From contig NZ_FXTM01000001.1 in the NCBI RefSeq assembly GCF_900182585.1, positions 62,001-126,000 on the forward strand: 64,000 nt of DNA, in the 5' to 3' direction. The first letter of the stretch is position 1. Each line of letters opens with the position of its first letter. The notes beneath the pieces were generated by a model. It was not told the origin of the DNA, ran no database searches, and worked only from the letters and a program-made list of their open reading frames with translations. This stretch comes from Balnearium lithotrophicum (lineage in GTDB: Bacteria > Aquificota > Aquificia > Desulfurobacteriales > Desulfurobacteriaceae). The position numbers were made by a program, and so were the translations under genes. Of the stretch, positions 25,908 to 35,316 are shown one piece after another.

Positions 25908-26621
25908 TTGGTTGTAAGAAGGTTACTGCTAATTATAGCTCTTATACCTCTACTGTTTTCTAACTCAAAATCTGGGGAAGTTACCGTTTTTGCGGCTATG
26001 GGGGCGAAGGAGCTCCTTAAAAAAATTGCAGGGAAGGAAACCTTTAGCTTTTCCTCCTCCGGAAAACTGGTAAAACAGATTGAGCTTGGAGCTCCCTGTG
26101 ACGTTTACATTTCAGCGTCAAAATACTGGATAGATTACGGAATAAAAAAGGGACTTATACGTAAAGAAACGGTCAAGCCCTTTATGAGAACGAAATTAGT
26201 CTTGATTGCTCCAAAAGACACAAAAGAGGATAGTCTACTCTCTGGAGGGAGAATAGCTGTAGGAAATAGTTTTGCTCCTGTAGGTAAGTACGCAGTTGAA
26301 ACCTTAAAAAACTTAGGGATTTATAAGAAGTTAAAAAGCAGACTTGTATTTTCTCCCACGGTAAGACAGATAACGGTTTGGGTAATGACAGGAAACGTAG
26401 ATTTCGGAATAGTTTACTACTCGGACTATTTACTCTACAAGGATAGGGTTAGACTCGTCAAAATTTATCCAGATAACCTCTACAGTCCAATAAACTTTTA
26501 CGTAGGCTGTGTTAAAGGAGGAAACCTTAAGGAATGCCTTGAGTTTGAGGGTAAACTCTTAAAAACGCCAAATTCAACGTATGAATCCCTTGGTTTTGAA
26601 AAGGTAGAGAATGGTTCTTGA
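25908..26621 (+). CDS. modA: Molybdate-binding periplasmic protein ModA
   Basis: A 237-residue ABC-transporter binding protein. I place the start at TTG 25908, five bases after GGAGG, rather than the TTG inside the ribosome site. A signal peptide follows (RRLLLIIALIPLLFSNSKS). The mature protein begins EVTVFAAMGAKELLKKI and has FSSSGKLVKQIELGAPCDVYIS, the ModA oxyanion-binding pattern. Later come GNSFAPVGKYAVETL and VDFGIVYYSDYLL. Molybdate is the expected ligand; tungstate is possible in a thermophile. First gene of the riboswitch-led operon. Confidence 0.88.
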   Translation: MVVRRLLLIIALIPLLFSNSKSGEVTVFAAMGAKELLKKIAGKETFSFSSSGKLVKQIELGAPCDVYISASKYWIDYGIKKGLIRKETVKPFMRTKLVLIAPKDTKEDSLLSGGRIAVGNSFAPVGKYAVETLKNLGIYKKLKSRLVFSPTVRQITVWVMTGNVDFGIVYYSDYLLYKDRVRLVKIYPDNLYSPINFYVGCVKGGNLKECLEFEGKLLKTPNSTYESLGFEKVENGS

Positions 26622-27297
26622 CCCTGAAGCTCTATTTTCGATAAAGCTTTCCATGAAAGTAGCTTCTCTATCAACGTTATTGGTTTTTACTTTTGGACTT
26701 CCTCTCTCCTACATCTTTGCTACAAAGGAATTTCCACTTAAAAACCTCTTAGATGCCCTCATGACCCTTCCTGTTGTTCTAACCCCTACAGTAACGGGAT
26801 ACATACTCCTCTTGATTTTTGGAAAGAACGGAATAGTGGGGAAGTTTATCTATGAGCTCTTTAAAACGGGGATTGTGTTTACATGGTACGGGGCAGTCCT
26901 GGCCTCCTTCGTTGTCTCCTTTCCCCTCTTTGTAAAGAGTGCAAGGGCTTCGATTGAATCCGTTGATAGAAATTTAATCTACGCCTCGTATACGTTAGGA
27001 AAGAGCGGTCTTGAAACATTTTTTAAGGTTGTCCTCCCTTTAGCCAAGGAAGGAATAATTGCAGGTATCGTCCTCTCCTTTGCAAGAGCTTTAGGTGAGT
27101 TTGGAGCAACCCTCATGATTGCAGGTAACATTCCCTTTAGAACAAATACCATTCCAATAGAAATTTACGATGCTGTATCGAGTGGAGACTTTGAAAAGGC
27201 AAACGTTTTAACGTTAATAGTTACTTTAATCTCAGTCACAGTGATTTTTGTAATTAACAGACTATCAAAAAAAGTAAACTGGAGGAGTAATGTTTAA
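26611..27297 (+). CDS. modB: Molybdate ABC transporter permease ModB
   Basis: A 228-residue inner-membrane protein with five or more hydrophobic helices. The EAA loop is ASYTLGKSGLETFFKVVLPLAKEGIIAG, followed by FARALGEFGATLMIAGNIPFRTNTIP, which is highly typical of ModB. It forms the channel energised by ModC. It overlaps modA by 11 bases and modD by 8 bases. Confidence 0.93.
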   Translation: MVLDPEALFSIKLSMKVASLSTLLVFTFGLPLSYIFATKEFPLKNLLDALMTLPVVLTPTVTGYILLLIFGKNGIVGKFIYELFKTGIVFTWYGAVLASFVVSFPLFVKSARASIESVDRNLIYASYTLGKSGLETFFKVVLPLAKEGIIAGIVLSFARALGEFGATLMIAGNIPFRTNTIPIEIYDAVSSGDFEKANVLTLIVTLISVTVIFVINRLSKKVNWRSNV

Positions 27298-28129
27298 CAC
27301 GGCTGATATTGACAGACTGATTGAGGAGGACGTTCCCTATTTTGACCTGACAAGCTACGTATTAGGTATAGGGGAGGTAAAGGCAGAAGTTGTTTTCCGC
27401 TCAAGGGGAGAAACCGTTATCTGCGGAACTGAGGAGTGTCGTGCAGTTTTTAACAGCTTGGGAATTGAAACAGATAGATTTATACCCTCCGGAACGGTTG
27501 TAAAAGGTGGTGAGGAAATCATATCTGGAGTAGGAAACGGAGAGGCAATTCACAAGGCATGGAAGGTCTGTCAGAACCTACTTGAGTATGCAAGCGGTAT
27601 TGCAACGAGAACCAAGAGGCTCGTTGACCTTGCAAAAAGGGTCAATCCTAAAGCGGTAGTTGTAACAACGAGAAAGACCTTTCCACTGGCCAAGAAGGTT
27701 TGCATAAAGGGGATACTCTGTGGAGGAGCTCTACCCCACAGGTTAGGTCTCTCTGAAACTGTTTTAATCTTTAAGAATCACTACAAACTTTTAGGGGGAT
27801 TTGAGAACTTAGTTAAGAAGTTGGATGAGATTAAACAAAGGGTCCCTGAAAAGAAAATTGTTGTTGAGGCAGAAAATCCTGACGAAGCAAGAATCTTGAT
27901 AGATTCTGGCGTCGATGTTGTTCAATTGGACAAGTTTTCGGTTGGTGACGTTAAGGAAGTAGTCAAATACAGGGATGGGAGAGCTCCACACGTAAAGGTA
28001 GCAGTCGCAGGAGGATTAAACGAGAAAAACATAGAGGAATACGCATCAACGGGAGCAGAAATATTCGTTCTGACATCGGCTTACTTTGGAAAGCCTGCAG
28101 ACATAGGGGTGGAAATAAGGAGATGTTAG
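27290..28129 (+). CDS. modD: ModD, nicotinate-nucleotide pyrophosphorylase-like protein
   Basis: A 279-residue member of the quinolinate phosphoribosyltransferase fold. It has LLEYASGIATRTKRLVD and TTRKTFPLAKKVCIKGILCGGALPHRLGLSETVLIFKNH. Both are the ModD rather than NadC form; NadC has a conserved TRKT-PGLR-EKYAV stretch that differs here. ModD genes are found in molybdenum-uptake operons, but their reaction is not settled. Context agrees: it sits between modB and modC with short overlaps on both sides. Confidence 0.85.
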   Translation: MFNTADIDRLIEEDVPYFDLTSYVLGIGEVKAEVVFRSRGETVICGTEECRAVFNSLGIETDRFIPSGTVVKGGEEIISGVGNGEAIHKAWKVCQNLLEYASGIATRTKRLVDLAKRVNPKAVVVTTRKTFPLAKKVCIKGILCGGALPHRLGLSETVLIFKNHYKLLGGFENLVKKLDEIKQRVPEKKIVVEAENPDEARILIDSGVDVVQLDKFSVGDVKEVVKYRDGRAPHVKVAVAGGLNEKNIEEYASTGAEIFVLTSAYFGKPADIGVEIRRC

Positions 28130-29181
28130 AGTTTGAGGCAGAGAAGCAGTTTAAAAATTTTAACTATTCCGTTTCCTTTAAAACGGACAGTTCTGTAACT
28201 GCCCTATTTGCCCCCTCAGGCTCGGGAAAGAGTTTAACCTTAAAGGTAATTTCTGGTCTCTTAAAGCCAGACAGGGGAGAGGTTTTACTGAACGGTAAAG
28301 TGCTCTTTTCATCTGAAAAGGGAATAAACCTCCCTCCCCAAAGGAGAAAAATAGGTTTCCTTTTTCAGGATTACGCCCTCTTTCCCCATATGACAGTTTG
28401 GGAAAACATAACCTACGCATCCAAGGACTTAGAGCTCTCAAGGAGACTTTTGGAGCTCCTTGAAATAGAAAGGATAAAGGATAAGTATCCTAAACAAATT
28501 TCAGGAGGAGAGAAGCAGAGGGTTGCACTGGCAAGAGCTCTATCAACAAAGCCGGAGCTCCTCCTCTTAGATGAGCCCTTTTCTGCCCTTCACAAAACAC
28601 TCAAAGAGAGTCTATACAGGGAACTTAGAAGAGTTATCGACGAGTTTGGAATCCCTGTAGTATTGGTTACACACGATGTTGAGGAGGTCTTCAGACTGGC
28701 AGAAAATGTTGTTGTCTTGGACAGGGGAAGGGTTGTCCAAACTGGAGAGCCCCACGAGGTATTTTTTAATCCAAAGAACGTTAAAACTGCAAAACTCTTT
28801 GGCCATAAAAATTTTCTAAAGGGCACTGTTTTTAAGAATGAAAAAAATTTTACCGTTGTTAAGGTTGGAAGGGACTTGATAAAGTGTAGAAGGAGCGACC
28901 TGAAGTCAGGAGAAGAGGTGACTATTTCTATTCTTCCAATAGCTCCGACAATATCTCCTCAGCTTGAATCCGTGAAGATTAAAGTTTTAGTTGAGGAGAT
29001 AGAGGAGTTTAAGGGTTTTAGTCTTATTCGCGTAGACTATCAGGGGAATAAGATGGAGCTCTCTGTTCCGTCGGCACTCTCTCCAAACTTTATACTTGAA
29101 AGGGGGAGGGAGACGGAGCTCCACCTGGCAGCCGACTACATTTCTGTGATAAAGGAGGAAAGCGTTGAAGAGAAAGGTTAA
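28123..29181 (+). CDS. modC: Molybdate ABC transporter ATPase ModC
   Basis: A 352-residue ATPase. The Walker A motif is [12 protein letters not shown] (about residue 30), the Q-loop [18 protein letters not shown], the signature [14 protein letters not shown] (about 127) and Walker [15 protein letters not shown]-terminal TOBE-like region (about 285-345) may bind molybdate. It powers ModB. It overlaps modD by 7 bases and the molybdopterin-binding gene by 17 bases. Confidence 0.92.
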   Translation: MLEFEAEKQFKNFNYSVSFKTDSSVTALFAPSGSGKSLTLKVISGLLKPDRGEVLLNGKVLFSSEKGINLPPQRRKIGFLFQDYALFPHMTVWENITYASKDLELSRRLLELLEIERIKDKYPKQISGGEKQRVALARALSTKPELLLLDEPFSALHKTLKESLYRELRRVIDEFGIPVVLVTHDVEEVFRLAENVVVLDRGRVVQTGEPHEVFFNPKNVKTAKLFGHKNFLKGTVFKNEKNFTVVKVGRDLIKCRRSDLKSGEEVTISILPIAPTISPQLESVKIKVLVEEIEEFKGFSLIRVDYQGNKMELSVPSALSPNFILERGRETELHLAADYISVIKEESVEEKG

Positions 29182-30187
29182 AGTTGAAGATGCAGTGGGG
29201 ATGGTTTTGGTTCACGACATAACCGAAGTGAACCTCGATAGGGGATTTAAGGGTAGAGCCTTTAAAAAGGGGCACATAATAAGGCCTGAGGATGTTGAGA
29301 AACTCAAGAAGTTGGGGAAGGAGTACGTTTACGTTTTAGAGCTCTCCGAGGATGAGGTCCACGAAGATGACGCAGCAAAACTCTTAGCAGATGCCCTTAT
29401 GGGGGAAAACCTCTACAGGGATGAGGAACCAAAGGAGGGGAAGATAAACATCTACTCCAAAGTTTTTGGGGTCTTTAAGGTTGACGTTGAAAAGCTGTTC
29501 CAGTTTAACATAGTAGGAGAGCCCTCGTGTCCCACGATACATACAAACATGTACGTTAAGCCGGGGGAGAAAGTTGCAGCAGTGAGGATTATCTCGTTGG
29601 TAGCTCCGAGAAAGGAGATAGATGAGGCTTTAAAGATAGCAGGAAGTGGAATTATGAAAGTTGTTCCCTTTGAGGAAAAAAGGGCTGGAATGATAATAAC
29701 GGGAAACGAGGTCTACTCTGGAAGGATAGAGGACAGGTTTTACGATAGACTAAAGCCAAAGTTGGAGTTTTTCAAGTGTAAAGTTGAGGAAAGGGTAATC
29801 CTCCCAGATGATAAGGAAAGAATAAAGGAGAAAATTGTTGAGTTTAACGAAAAGTACGATATAGTTGTCCTAACAGGTGGAACGTCAGTCGACCCCGATG
29901 ATGTCACGTACAGGGCAATACGGGAAGCGGGAGCTGAAAACTTCATAAGGGGGAACCCAATTCAACCTGGTAATATGTTCACGATGGGATGGATAAACGG
30001 AAAGCCTGTCGTTGCAGTTCCAGCGGCAGCACTCTTTTACAAAGCTACATCCTTTGACATCTGGCTCCCAAGGCTCTTAATAGGGGACGTGATTACCAAG
30101 GAAGAGGTTGCCGCTAAGGGACACGGAGGTCTGTGCCATAACTGTCCAGTGTGTGTATTTCCAATATGTCCTTTCGGGAGACCGTAA
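29165..30187 (+). CDS. Molybdopterin-binding protein with a Cys-rich tail
   Basis: A 340-residue protein starting at TTG 29165 with AAGGAGGAAAGCG upstream. The first ~65 residues form a SAF-like or small beta domain. The core has the MoCF/MogA fold: [17 protein letters not shown] (about 180) and [18 protein letters not shown] (about 237). The C-terminus is unusual, ending in [18 protein letters not shown] with five cysteines in 16 residues, which suggests a metal or Fe-S site. This domain order is known among clostridial and deltaproteobacterial proteins annotated as molybdopterin-binding. It likely adenylylates molybdopterin or inserts the metal with MoeA. Confidence 0.8.
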   Translation: MKRKVKVEDAVGMVLVHDITEVNLDRGFKGRAFKKGHIIRPEDVEKLKKLGKEYVYVLELSEDEVHEDDAAKLLADALMGENLYRDEEPKEGKINIYSKVFGVFKVDVEKLFQFNIVGEPSCPTIHTNMYVKPGEKVAAVRIISLVAPRKEIDEALKIAGSGIMKVVPFEEKRAGMIITGNEVYSGRIEDRFYDRLKPKLEFFKCKVEERVILPDDKERIKEKIVEFNEKYDIVVLTGGTSVDPDDVTYRAIREAGAENFIRGNPIQPGNMFTMGWINGKPVVAVPAAALFYKATSFDIWLPRLLIGDVITKEEVAAKGHGGLCHNCPVCVFPICPFGRP

Positions 30188-31392
30188 TGAGGGTAATTAG
30201 GGAAGAGGCAAAGGAAATAATATTTGAAAATGTAAAACCGATTAAAAACGTTGAAACAGTAACACTTGAAAAAGCTGAAGGTAGAGTTCTTTCTGAGGAT
30301 GTCCTCTCTCCGATAGACGTTCCTGACGTTAACAAATCGGCAGTCGATGGGTATGCATTTAGGAGTTCCTCCTTGAAGGAAACTCCGGCAAAACTGAAAA
30401 TAGTAGGTGAGACTGCTGCAGGGGATACTGAGAGAAAGAGGGTAGATGAGGGTGAAGCTGTTTTTGTTATGACTGGAGGAGAGATACCTGAGGGTGCCGA
30501 TTCTGCCGTTAGGGTGGAGGACGTTGAATTTGGAGGAAAATTTGTAAAAATCGATTTTCCGGTAGAAAAGGGTAACCTTGTAAACTTCAGAGGGGAGGAG
30601 TTTAAGAAGGGAGAGGTTGTCTTAAAGAGGGGAGAGAAAATTTGCGGACTTAAAGTAGCCCTTTTGGCATACTTAGGAGTATACAGTTTAAAGGTTTACT
30701 CCAAACCGCGGATTGGGGTTCTGGTAACGGGAAATGAAATTTTGGAACCTTGGGAAAGTTTTAAGAGGGGGAATGCTTACAACACGAACCTTTACATCGT
30801 AGAGGAGTTTTTAAAGAGAGCCGGGGCCGTTACTTACATAGGTATAGTTAGGGATGACAGGGAAGAGCTCAAAAAGGCCATTGAGGAAGGGATAGACAGG
30901 TTTGATGTTTTAATAACTACAGGAGGCGTTTCAAAGGGCAAGTACGACTTTGTGAAGGAGGTTGTTTCACAAGTTGGCATAGATGTTAAGTTTACCCAAA
31001 CAAATATAAGGCCTGGTAGGCCTTTAGTTTTTGGAACGAAGGGTGAAAAGCTCTTTTTTGGTCTGCCGGGATACCCTTCAGCAACAGTAGTAAACCTCCT
31101 TGAGTTTGTCCTTCCGGCCGTGAAAAAACTATCCGGGAATAGGGATTGGGAGAACAGATATTTAAAGGCATTCGCAGATGAACCGTTACGGTCTAAGAAG
31201 GGAAGGAACGACTTTATCAGGGTAAAATTCCTAAACGATAACGGGGTTTTAAAAGTGAGAAGCTCAGGTAGCCAACAGACTTCCGTTTTTAAGAGTGTTG
31301 TTTTCTCTGACGGTTTTGCTGTTGTTCCAGAGGATAGAGGAAGTGTTGAAAGAGGAGATTTAATAGATATTTTGACTTTTATGGAAATTTAA
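30187..31392 (+). CDS. moeA: Molybdopterin molybdenumtransferase MoeA
   Basis: A 401-residue protein from the ATG at 30187, which overlaps the previous stop (TAATG). The longer start at 30151 has no better ribosome site. The MoeA core begins VTLEKAEGRVLSEDVLSPIDVPDVNKSAVDGYAF; the catalytic Asp is in this SAVDGYA motif. GETAAGD and FVMTGGEIPEGADSAVRVED follow, then the MogA-like domain with ITTGGVSKGKYDFV (about 255) and a C-terminal domain IV. MoeA inserts molybdate into adenylylated molybdopterin. It is the last gene before the cytochrome operon promoter. Confidence 0.93.
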   Translation: MRVIREEAKEIIFENVKPIKNVETVTLEKAEGRVLSEDVLSPIDVPDVNKSAVDGYAFRSSSLKETPAKLKIVGETAAGDTERKRVDEGEAVFVMTGGEIPEGADSAVRVEDVEFGGKFVKIDFPVEKGNLVNFRGEEFKKGEVVLKRGEKICGLKVALLAYLGVYSLKVYSKPRIGVLVTGNEILEPWESFKRGNAYNTNLYIVEEFLKRAGAVTYIGIVRDDREELKKAIEEGIDRFDVLITTGGVSKGKYDFVKEVVSQVGIDVKFTQTNIRPGRPLVFGTKGEKLFFGLPGYPSATVVNLLEFVLPAVKKLSGNRDWENRYLKAFADEPLRSKKGRNDFIRVKFLNDNGVLKVRSSGSQQTSVFKSVVFSDGFAVVPEDRGSVERGDLIDILTFMEI

Positions 31393-31394
31393 TT

Positions 31395-31424
31395 AAATAA
31401 AATATTTGGCTGAGAATTTTATTT
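31395..31424. terminator. Possible weak AT-only hairpin after moeA
   Basis: AAATAAAAT (31395-31403) and ATTTTATTT (31416-31424) are perfect inverted copies around a 12-base loop. The stem has only A-T pairs, so it would be weak. It could also be an operator for the cytochrome promoter just downstream. Confidence 0.3.
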
Positions 31425-31428
31425 CAAC

Positions 31429-31456
31429 TTGACAATCGAAATCGAAATTTTGTAAC
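31429..31456 (+). promoter_or_regulatory. Promoter of the multihaem cytochrome operon
   Basis: A perfect -35 box TTGACA (31429-31434) and TGTAAC at 31451-31456 are separated by 16 bases, 34 bases before the GTG start. It is the only full consensus -35 box I noticed in the window. Confidence 0.6.
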
Positions 31457-31463
31457 ATTTCGA
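31435..31463. promoter_or_regulatory. Operator candidate overlapping the cytochrome promoter
   Basis: An inverted repeat TCGAAAT (31442-31448) / ATTTCGA (31457-31463) spans the -10 box. A direct repeat ATCGAA-ATCGAA (31435-31446) fills the spacer. Placement over the -10 suggests repression; the regulator is unknown. Confidence 0.45.
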
Positions 31464-31489
31464 AACCAGCCCAGAAGAGAGGGATAAGC

Positions 31490-32752
31490 GTGGGGATAGA
31501 TAGGCTTGTACTTGCGGCGGTGGGAGCGGGGCTATTGGCCAGCAGTTCCTATGGAGCTGTTAACGTCCCTGGTTTTGAAGGAGAACTCAAGACCCAAGTT
31601 GAGTTTAGACAGGATATTTACGATAGGGATTCTATCCCATTTGATAACTACTTAAAGTTGGACGTGAGGGACCTAAAGGGGACGGAGCTCCACTTTTACG
31701 GAAAACTCTGGAAGGATTTGGGCTATGGAACTGACTGGGACTTAGACCTTTACCAGCTTTACATAGAAGTTCCCTTAAAAGGAGCGAATTCTGTTTTTTC
31801 TGTCGGTAGGCAGTTTATCTCTGAAGGTTTTGAGACGTATACAGCGGATGCTGTTAAGTTTACAAACAGGCTTAAAAATGGCCTCAGGTACACGTTTTAC
31901 TTAGGTAAACCGAGGTTCTTTGAACCTAACACTCCTGATGGTGATGACCTTTTGGCAGGATTTAAGTTTGACTACAAGGGATACTTCTTAGGCTTCGAGC
32001 ACTTAAGGGACGATGGAAAGGTTAAAAAATCCTCGTTTGTGTTTGGGAATTACAGGTACCTGACTGAAAAAATTGCACAGTACAGCAGATTGGAAGTCGA
32101 CACAGCCCACGGTGAATTAACAGACTTCAACCTTGGCCTTAACTACTTTCCTACCAAGAGACTAAGACTTAATACTGAAGTTGAGTACTACGACAACTCC
32201 TACTTTTACGGCGATAAAACAGTTCCCGAGGATAGGATTTTTTACCTCTTTTCACCCAACGGCAGGGAGCTAAGGTTTACTCAGAGTGCTCATTACGACT
32301 TAACAAAGAAGTGGGAGCTTTTCGGTAGCTATACCCTAACTGACGTTCAGAGGGACGGGAAGGACAACGGTTATTTAGCTAAACTTGGAGCAGTGAGGGA
32401 TACCTGGTTTGAAAACGGCTTGAGGGCTTACGGAGCTCTCCTCTATCAAAACAGCTGGATAGGAATTTTAAGGGGAGTTGAATTTGGTTTTACAAAGTAC
32501 GTATGTAGAAAATTGACCTTAAACGGTACGGCTCAGATTGCCAGATACGACAAGGTTACTTATGGAAAACAGTGGGCAAGCGCCTACTACTTGAAGGGTG
32601 TCTATCAAACCAGTGAATTTTCAAATCTTGAATTGGGTGTCGATTACAGAAACAATGAGGATTTTGACCGTGATTTAAGGTTAATCCTCAGGTACAACCT
32701 CCTTTTCTGGGGTGGAACTGGAAAAAAGGAGAGGACAGAGGATAGAAGATGA
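31490..32752 (+). CDS. Outer-membrane beta-barrel, porin-like, first gene of cytochrome operon
   Basis: A 420-residue protein starting at GTG 31490, with an N-terminal signal sequence (LVLAAVGAGLLASSSYGA). The mature part alternates hydrophobic and polar residues in long strands ending in aromatics, for example LRYTFYLGKPRFF, LDLYQLYIEVP and YLKGVYQTSEFSNLELGVDYR, and its last strand LRLILRYNLLFWG ends close to the C-terminus. This is typical of a 16- to 18-strand barrel. No haem site is present. In conduits such as MtrB, ExtD/OmbB-like or Oet-type systems, a barrel next to cytochromes carries electrons across the outer membrane. That role is inferred from context. Confidence 0.72.
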   Translation: MGIDRLVLAAVGAGLLASSSYGAVNVPGFEGELKTQVEFRQDIYDRDSIPFDNYLKLDVRDLKGTELHFYGKLWKDLGYGTDWDLDLYQLYIEVPLKGANSVFSVGRQFISEGFETYTADAVKFTNRLKNGLRYTFYLGKPRFFEPNTPDGDDLLAGFKFDYKGYFLGFEHLRDDGKVKKSSFVFGNYRYLTEKIAQYSRLEVDTAHGELTDFNLGLNYFPTKRLRLNTEVEYYDNSYFYGDKTVPEDRIFYLFSPNGRELRFTQSAHYDLTKKWELFGSYTLTDVQRDGKDNGYLAKLGAVRDTWFENGLRAYGALLYQNSWIGILRGVEFGFTKYVCRKLTLNGTAQIARYDKVTYGKQWASAYYLKGVYQTSEFSNLELGVDYRNNEDFDRDLRLILRYNLLFWGGTGKKERTEDRR

Positions 32753-33348
32753 GAAAATCCATGCTGATTTTTCTAATTGGACTGGCGTTCTTAAGTTCCT
32801 GTGGAAAGGGTAGTGTCAAGTACAGTGAGGAACTTGCTGCTACCGCAAAGTTTCACCATAGGGAACACAAGTCGTTTATAGATAAGCACGGCTGTATTCC
32901 CTGTCATAAGATGAACGTTAAGATGTCCTTTTCTGATATAGAGGCAGCAGAGAGGGGTTCCAAGAAAATAATAATGCCTTCAAAGGTTACCTGCCATTAC
33001 TGTCACAACAATCCTGGAAAAACACCAGCTCCTAACGCACCAACCCAGTGTTACATTTGTCACTTCAACATGAAGGAGATAGAACCTGCCGACCACAAAA
33101 CGGGAAATTGGCTTAAAACTCACAAGTTCGCCTACGAAGGAAAACCTAAAAAGTGTAGTGAGTGTCACAGACAGAGGTTCTGTATCGATTGCCACCAGCG
33201 AAGGGATACAATCCAACACCTTGTTCACCCGAGAAACTACGAGTATACCCACAGTATAGAGGCAGCAGCAGACCCTGCTAAGTGTAGCAGGTGTCACAGG
33301 GTTGGATTCTGTATGGAATGCCATACTAAGGGGAACTGGTCAAGATGA
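32749..33348 (+). CDS. Seven-haem c-type cytochrome lipoprotein
   Basis: A 199-residue protein with a lipobox (LAFLSSC, Cys about 18). There are seven CxxCH motifs: CIPCH, CHYCH, CYICH, CSECH, CIDCH, CSRCH and CMECH, so one haem per ~26 residues. The lipid anchor would place it at the outer membrane facing the periplasm or, if flipped, the cell surface. It overlaps the barrel gene by 4 bases. Such a close barrel-lipocytochrome pair is the basic unit of porin-cytochrome conduits. The redox partner is not known. Confidence 0.85.
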   Translation: MRKSMLIFLIGLAFLSSCGKGSVKYSEELAATAKFHHREHKSFIDKHGCIPCHKMNVKMSFSDIEAAERGSKKIIMPSKVTCHYCHNNPGKTPAPNAPTQCYICHFNMKEIEPADHKTGNWLKTHKFAYEGKPKKCSECHRQRFCIDCHQRRDTIQHLVHPRNYEYTHSIEAAADPAKCSRCHRVGFCMECHTKGNWSR

Positions 33349-34217
33349 GGAAGGGAATACTGCTTACGTTTGTTCTAATTTTAAGCTTCATCAATTCGGA
33401 AGCTAAAGAGTGTGGTGGAAAGGGATACACCGGAACTGACAAATCCTACTGTCTGAGTTGCCATAGGAGTGGTTGTCCTATCGTCCATCCAGTTTCTATT
33501 GAAATTAGAAAGACGGAATGTATCGATGTTCCCGAGAATTTCCCAAGGGCAGAAGATAACAGAATGACCTGTGCAACTTGCCACGATATGACCTCCAACA
33601 GGAAGAAATTCTTAAGGGGAAAGGGAGAGTTTAAGGAGAGGTACTCCTTCTGTTTCCAGTGTCACAATAGAGAGTGTTATAAAAAGTTTAATCCTCACAG
33701 GACAATATCCTCCAAATTAAGTTGGAACGAAAAGAAGAAGGCCTGTATATACTGTCACGGTTTTGGAGCAAAGCTCAACGCTTACAGAGCCTGCGTTGGG
33801 TGCCACACCAAGACTCCTCACGTTGGAGCTCCCGAGCATATCTTTGCAAAGCGGGAGGAGGTTTTAAAACTAACAAAGGGAAAGAAGGAAATTTTTAATG
33901 TATCTACGATGAAACAGTTAAATCCAAAAATTGATATCAATGAACTTAAAAAGAGAAAGCCCAAAGTCATTTTGGTAAACGGAAGGATTGAGTGTATAAC
34001 CTGCCACAATCCACATCCTCAAATTGCCATTCCTGCCCCTCCTGAGAGGAATCCGTGGGGGAGTATGGAGAGGGCAGATTTTGAGTACAAAGTGAAAAAG
34101 CTCAACGAGGAGCTCTCAAAGTTTGAAGTTAACACCAATGGCGTAAAGCTTATGAGTAGAGATTTGAGAAGTGGCAAACTGTGTAAGGTCTGCCACTCCA
34201 TCAACTCGCTTAAGTAG
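33345..34217 (+). CDS. Seven-haem c-type cytochrome
   Basis: A 290-residue protein with a cleavable signal peptide (KGILLTFVLILSFINSEAKE). It has seven CxxCH motifs: CLSCH, CATCH, CFQCH, CIYCH, CVGCH, CITCH and CKVCH. Extra cysteines (CGGKG, SGCPIVH, NRECYKK) may form disulfides. A ~90-residue stretch between motifs five and six has no haem site. It overlaps the upstream gene by 4 bases and is 10 bases ahead of the next, again in one transcript. Predicted periplasmic electron carrier. Confidence 0.83.
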   Translation: MRKGILLTFVLILSFINSEAKECGGKGYTGTDKSYCLSCHRSGCPIVHPVSIEIRKTECIDVPENFPRAEDNRMTCATCHDMTSNRKKFLRGKGEFKERYSFCFQCHNRECYKKFNPHRTISSKLSWNEKKKACIYCHGFGAKLNAYRACVGCHTKTPHVGAPEHIFAKREEVLKLTKGKKEIFNVSTMKQLNPKIDINELKKRKPKVILVNGRIECITCHNPHPQIAIPAPPERNPWGSMERADFEYKVKKLNEELSKFEVNTNGVKLMSRDLRSGKLCKVCHSINSLK

Positions 34218-34227
34218 GGGGTAGAGA

Positions 34228-35316
34228 GTGAAAGCCTTTATATTGGGATTAGCGGGAGCACTTGTAGTTTCCGGTTCGGCCTTTGGAATGAGTGATGATG
34301 GCTGTTTGGTCTGTCATAGGTTAAAGGGACTTTCCGTTGTAGATGAGAAGAATGAAATAAAGGACTGCAGTATTTCTGAAGCTCTCTTTGCCCATTCAAT
34401 CCACAGAAACGTTGGATGTACAGAGTGTCACTCGAAGATTGAGGAGTATCCCCACAAGCCGGAAAACGCAAAGGTTAACTGTGCTACCCAGTGTCACGTT
34501 GTTGACCCTTCAACGAAGAAGCCATTTTCCCACGAGGATGTATTTAAAACCTGGAAGGAGAGTGTTCACGGTAAGAACTACGAAAAGGCTCCAGATGTCT
34601 ATCCTTACTGTACGTACTGCCATACAAACAGCTTACTCGTGGACGTATCAAAGCTCTCTGCTATGAAGATGAGTCTTGATAGGTGTTCAATCTGCCACGA
34701 AAATAAGAGCTGGCTGAAGGACAGACTGTCCCACGTTGCAAGCAGGGAGCCAATTCCAGTTATAAAAAATGGATTTACCCACTCCTTTATTAAGACAAGA
34801 AGGGATGGATGGGAAATTGTAGAGCTCTGTGCCTCCTGCCACGAGGATGAAAAGAAAATGGAAAGAGCTCTTGATATAGAAGGAATTGAAGACAAGTTTG
34901 AGAGAGAGCACGTTCTAACAGCCGTTGAATCCTACAAGGTTACAATGCACTCCAAAATGCTCTACTTGGATAGGAATGATACAAGGGCTGCAGACTGCCT
35001 CGACTGTCATACGAACAAGGACGGTAACTTCCACGATATATTCCATAAAGATAACCCCCGTTCCTCTATAAATGCCAAGAATATTGAGCTAACCTGTGGT
35101 CGTTCAACAGAGTGTCACCCGCTGGCTCCTGCAAAGGATATGAAGAACTTTGCAACAACCAAGTGGGTTCACATGCATCCTATTCCAGACTCTTTAGGAC
35201 AGAAGATAGTTAAGATAGTCGAAGAATTCATGTTCTGGCTCACAACAGGAACTCTCCTCTTTGCAGTTTCAATTGTTGGCTTAGACCTTCTTAAAAACTT
35301 GAGGAGGAAACACTAA
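34228..35316 (+). CDS. Membrane-anchored multihaem cytochrome with unusual haem motifs
   Basis: A 362-residue protein with a signal peptide and a C-terminal membrane helix (about 332-354). Six canonical sites are present: CLVCH, CTECH, CTYCH, CSICH, CASCH and CLDCH. Two further sites have longer spacers: CATQCH (CX3CH, about residue 86) and CGRSTECH (CX5CH, about 290). If both bind haem the protein holds eight. The C-terminal anchor places it on the periplasmic face of the inner membrane, next to the cytochrome b encoded directly after it (stop/start overlap). It probably takes electrons from that cytochrome b. Confidence 0.83.
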   Translation: MKAFILGLAGALVVSGSAFGMSDDGCLVCHRLKGLSVVDEKNEIKDCSISEALFAHSIHRNVGCTECHSKIEEYPHKPENAKVNCATQCHVVDPSTKKPFSHEDVFKTWKESVHGKNYEKAPDVYPYCTYCHTNSLLVDVSKLSAMKMSLDRCSICHENKSWLKDRLSHVASREPIPVIKNGFTHSFIKTRRDGWEIVELCASCHEDEKKMERALDIEGIEDKFEREHVLTAVESYKVTMHSKMLYLDRNDTRAADCLDCHTNKDGNFHDIFHKDNPRSSINAKNIELTCGRSTECHPLAPAKDMKNFATTKWVHMHPIPDSLGQKIVKIVEEFMFWLTTGTLLFAVSIVGLDLLKNLRRKH

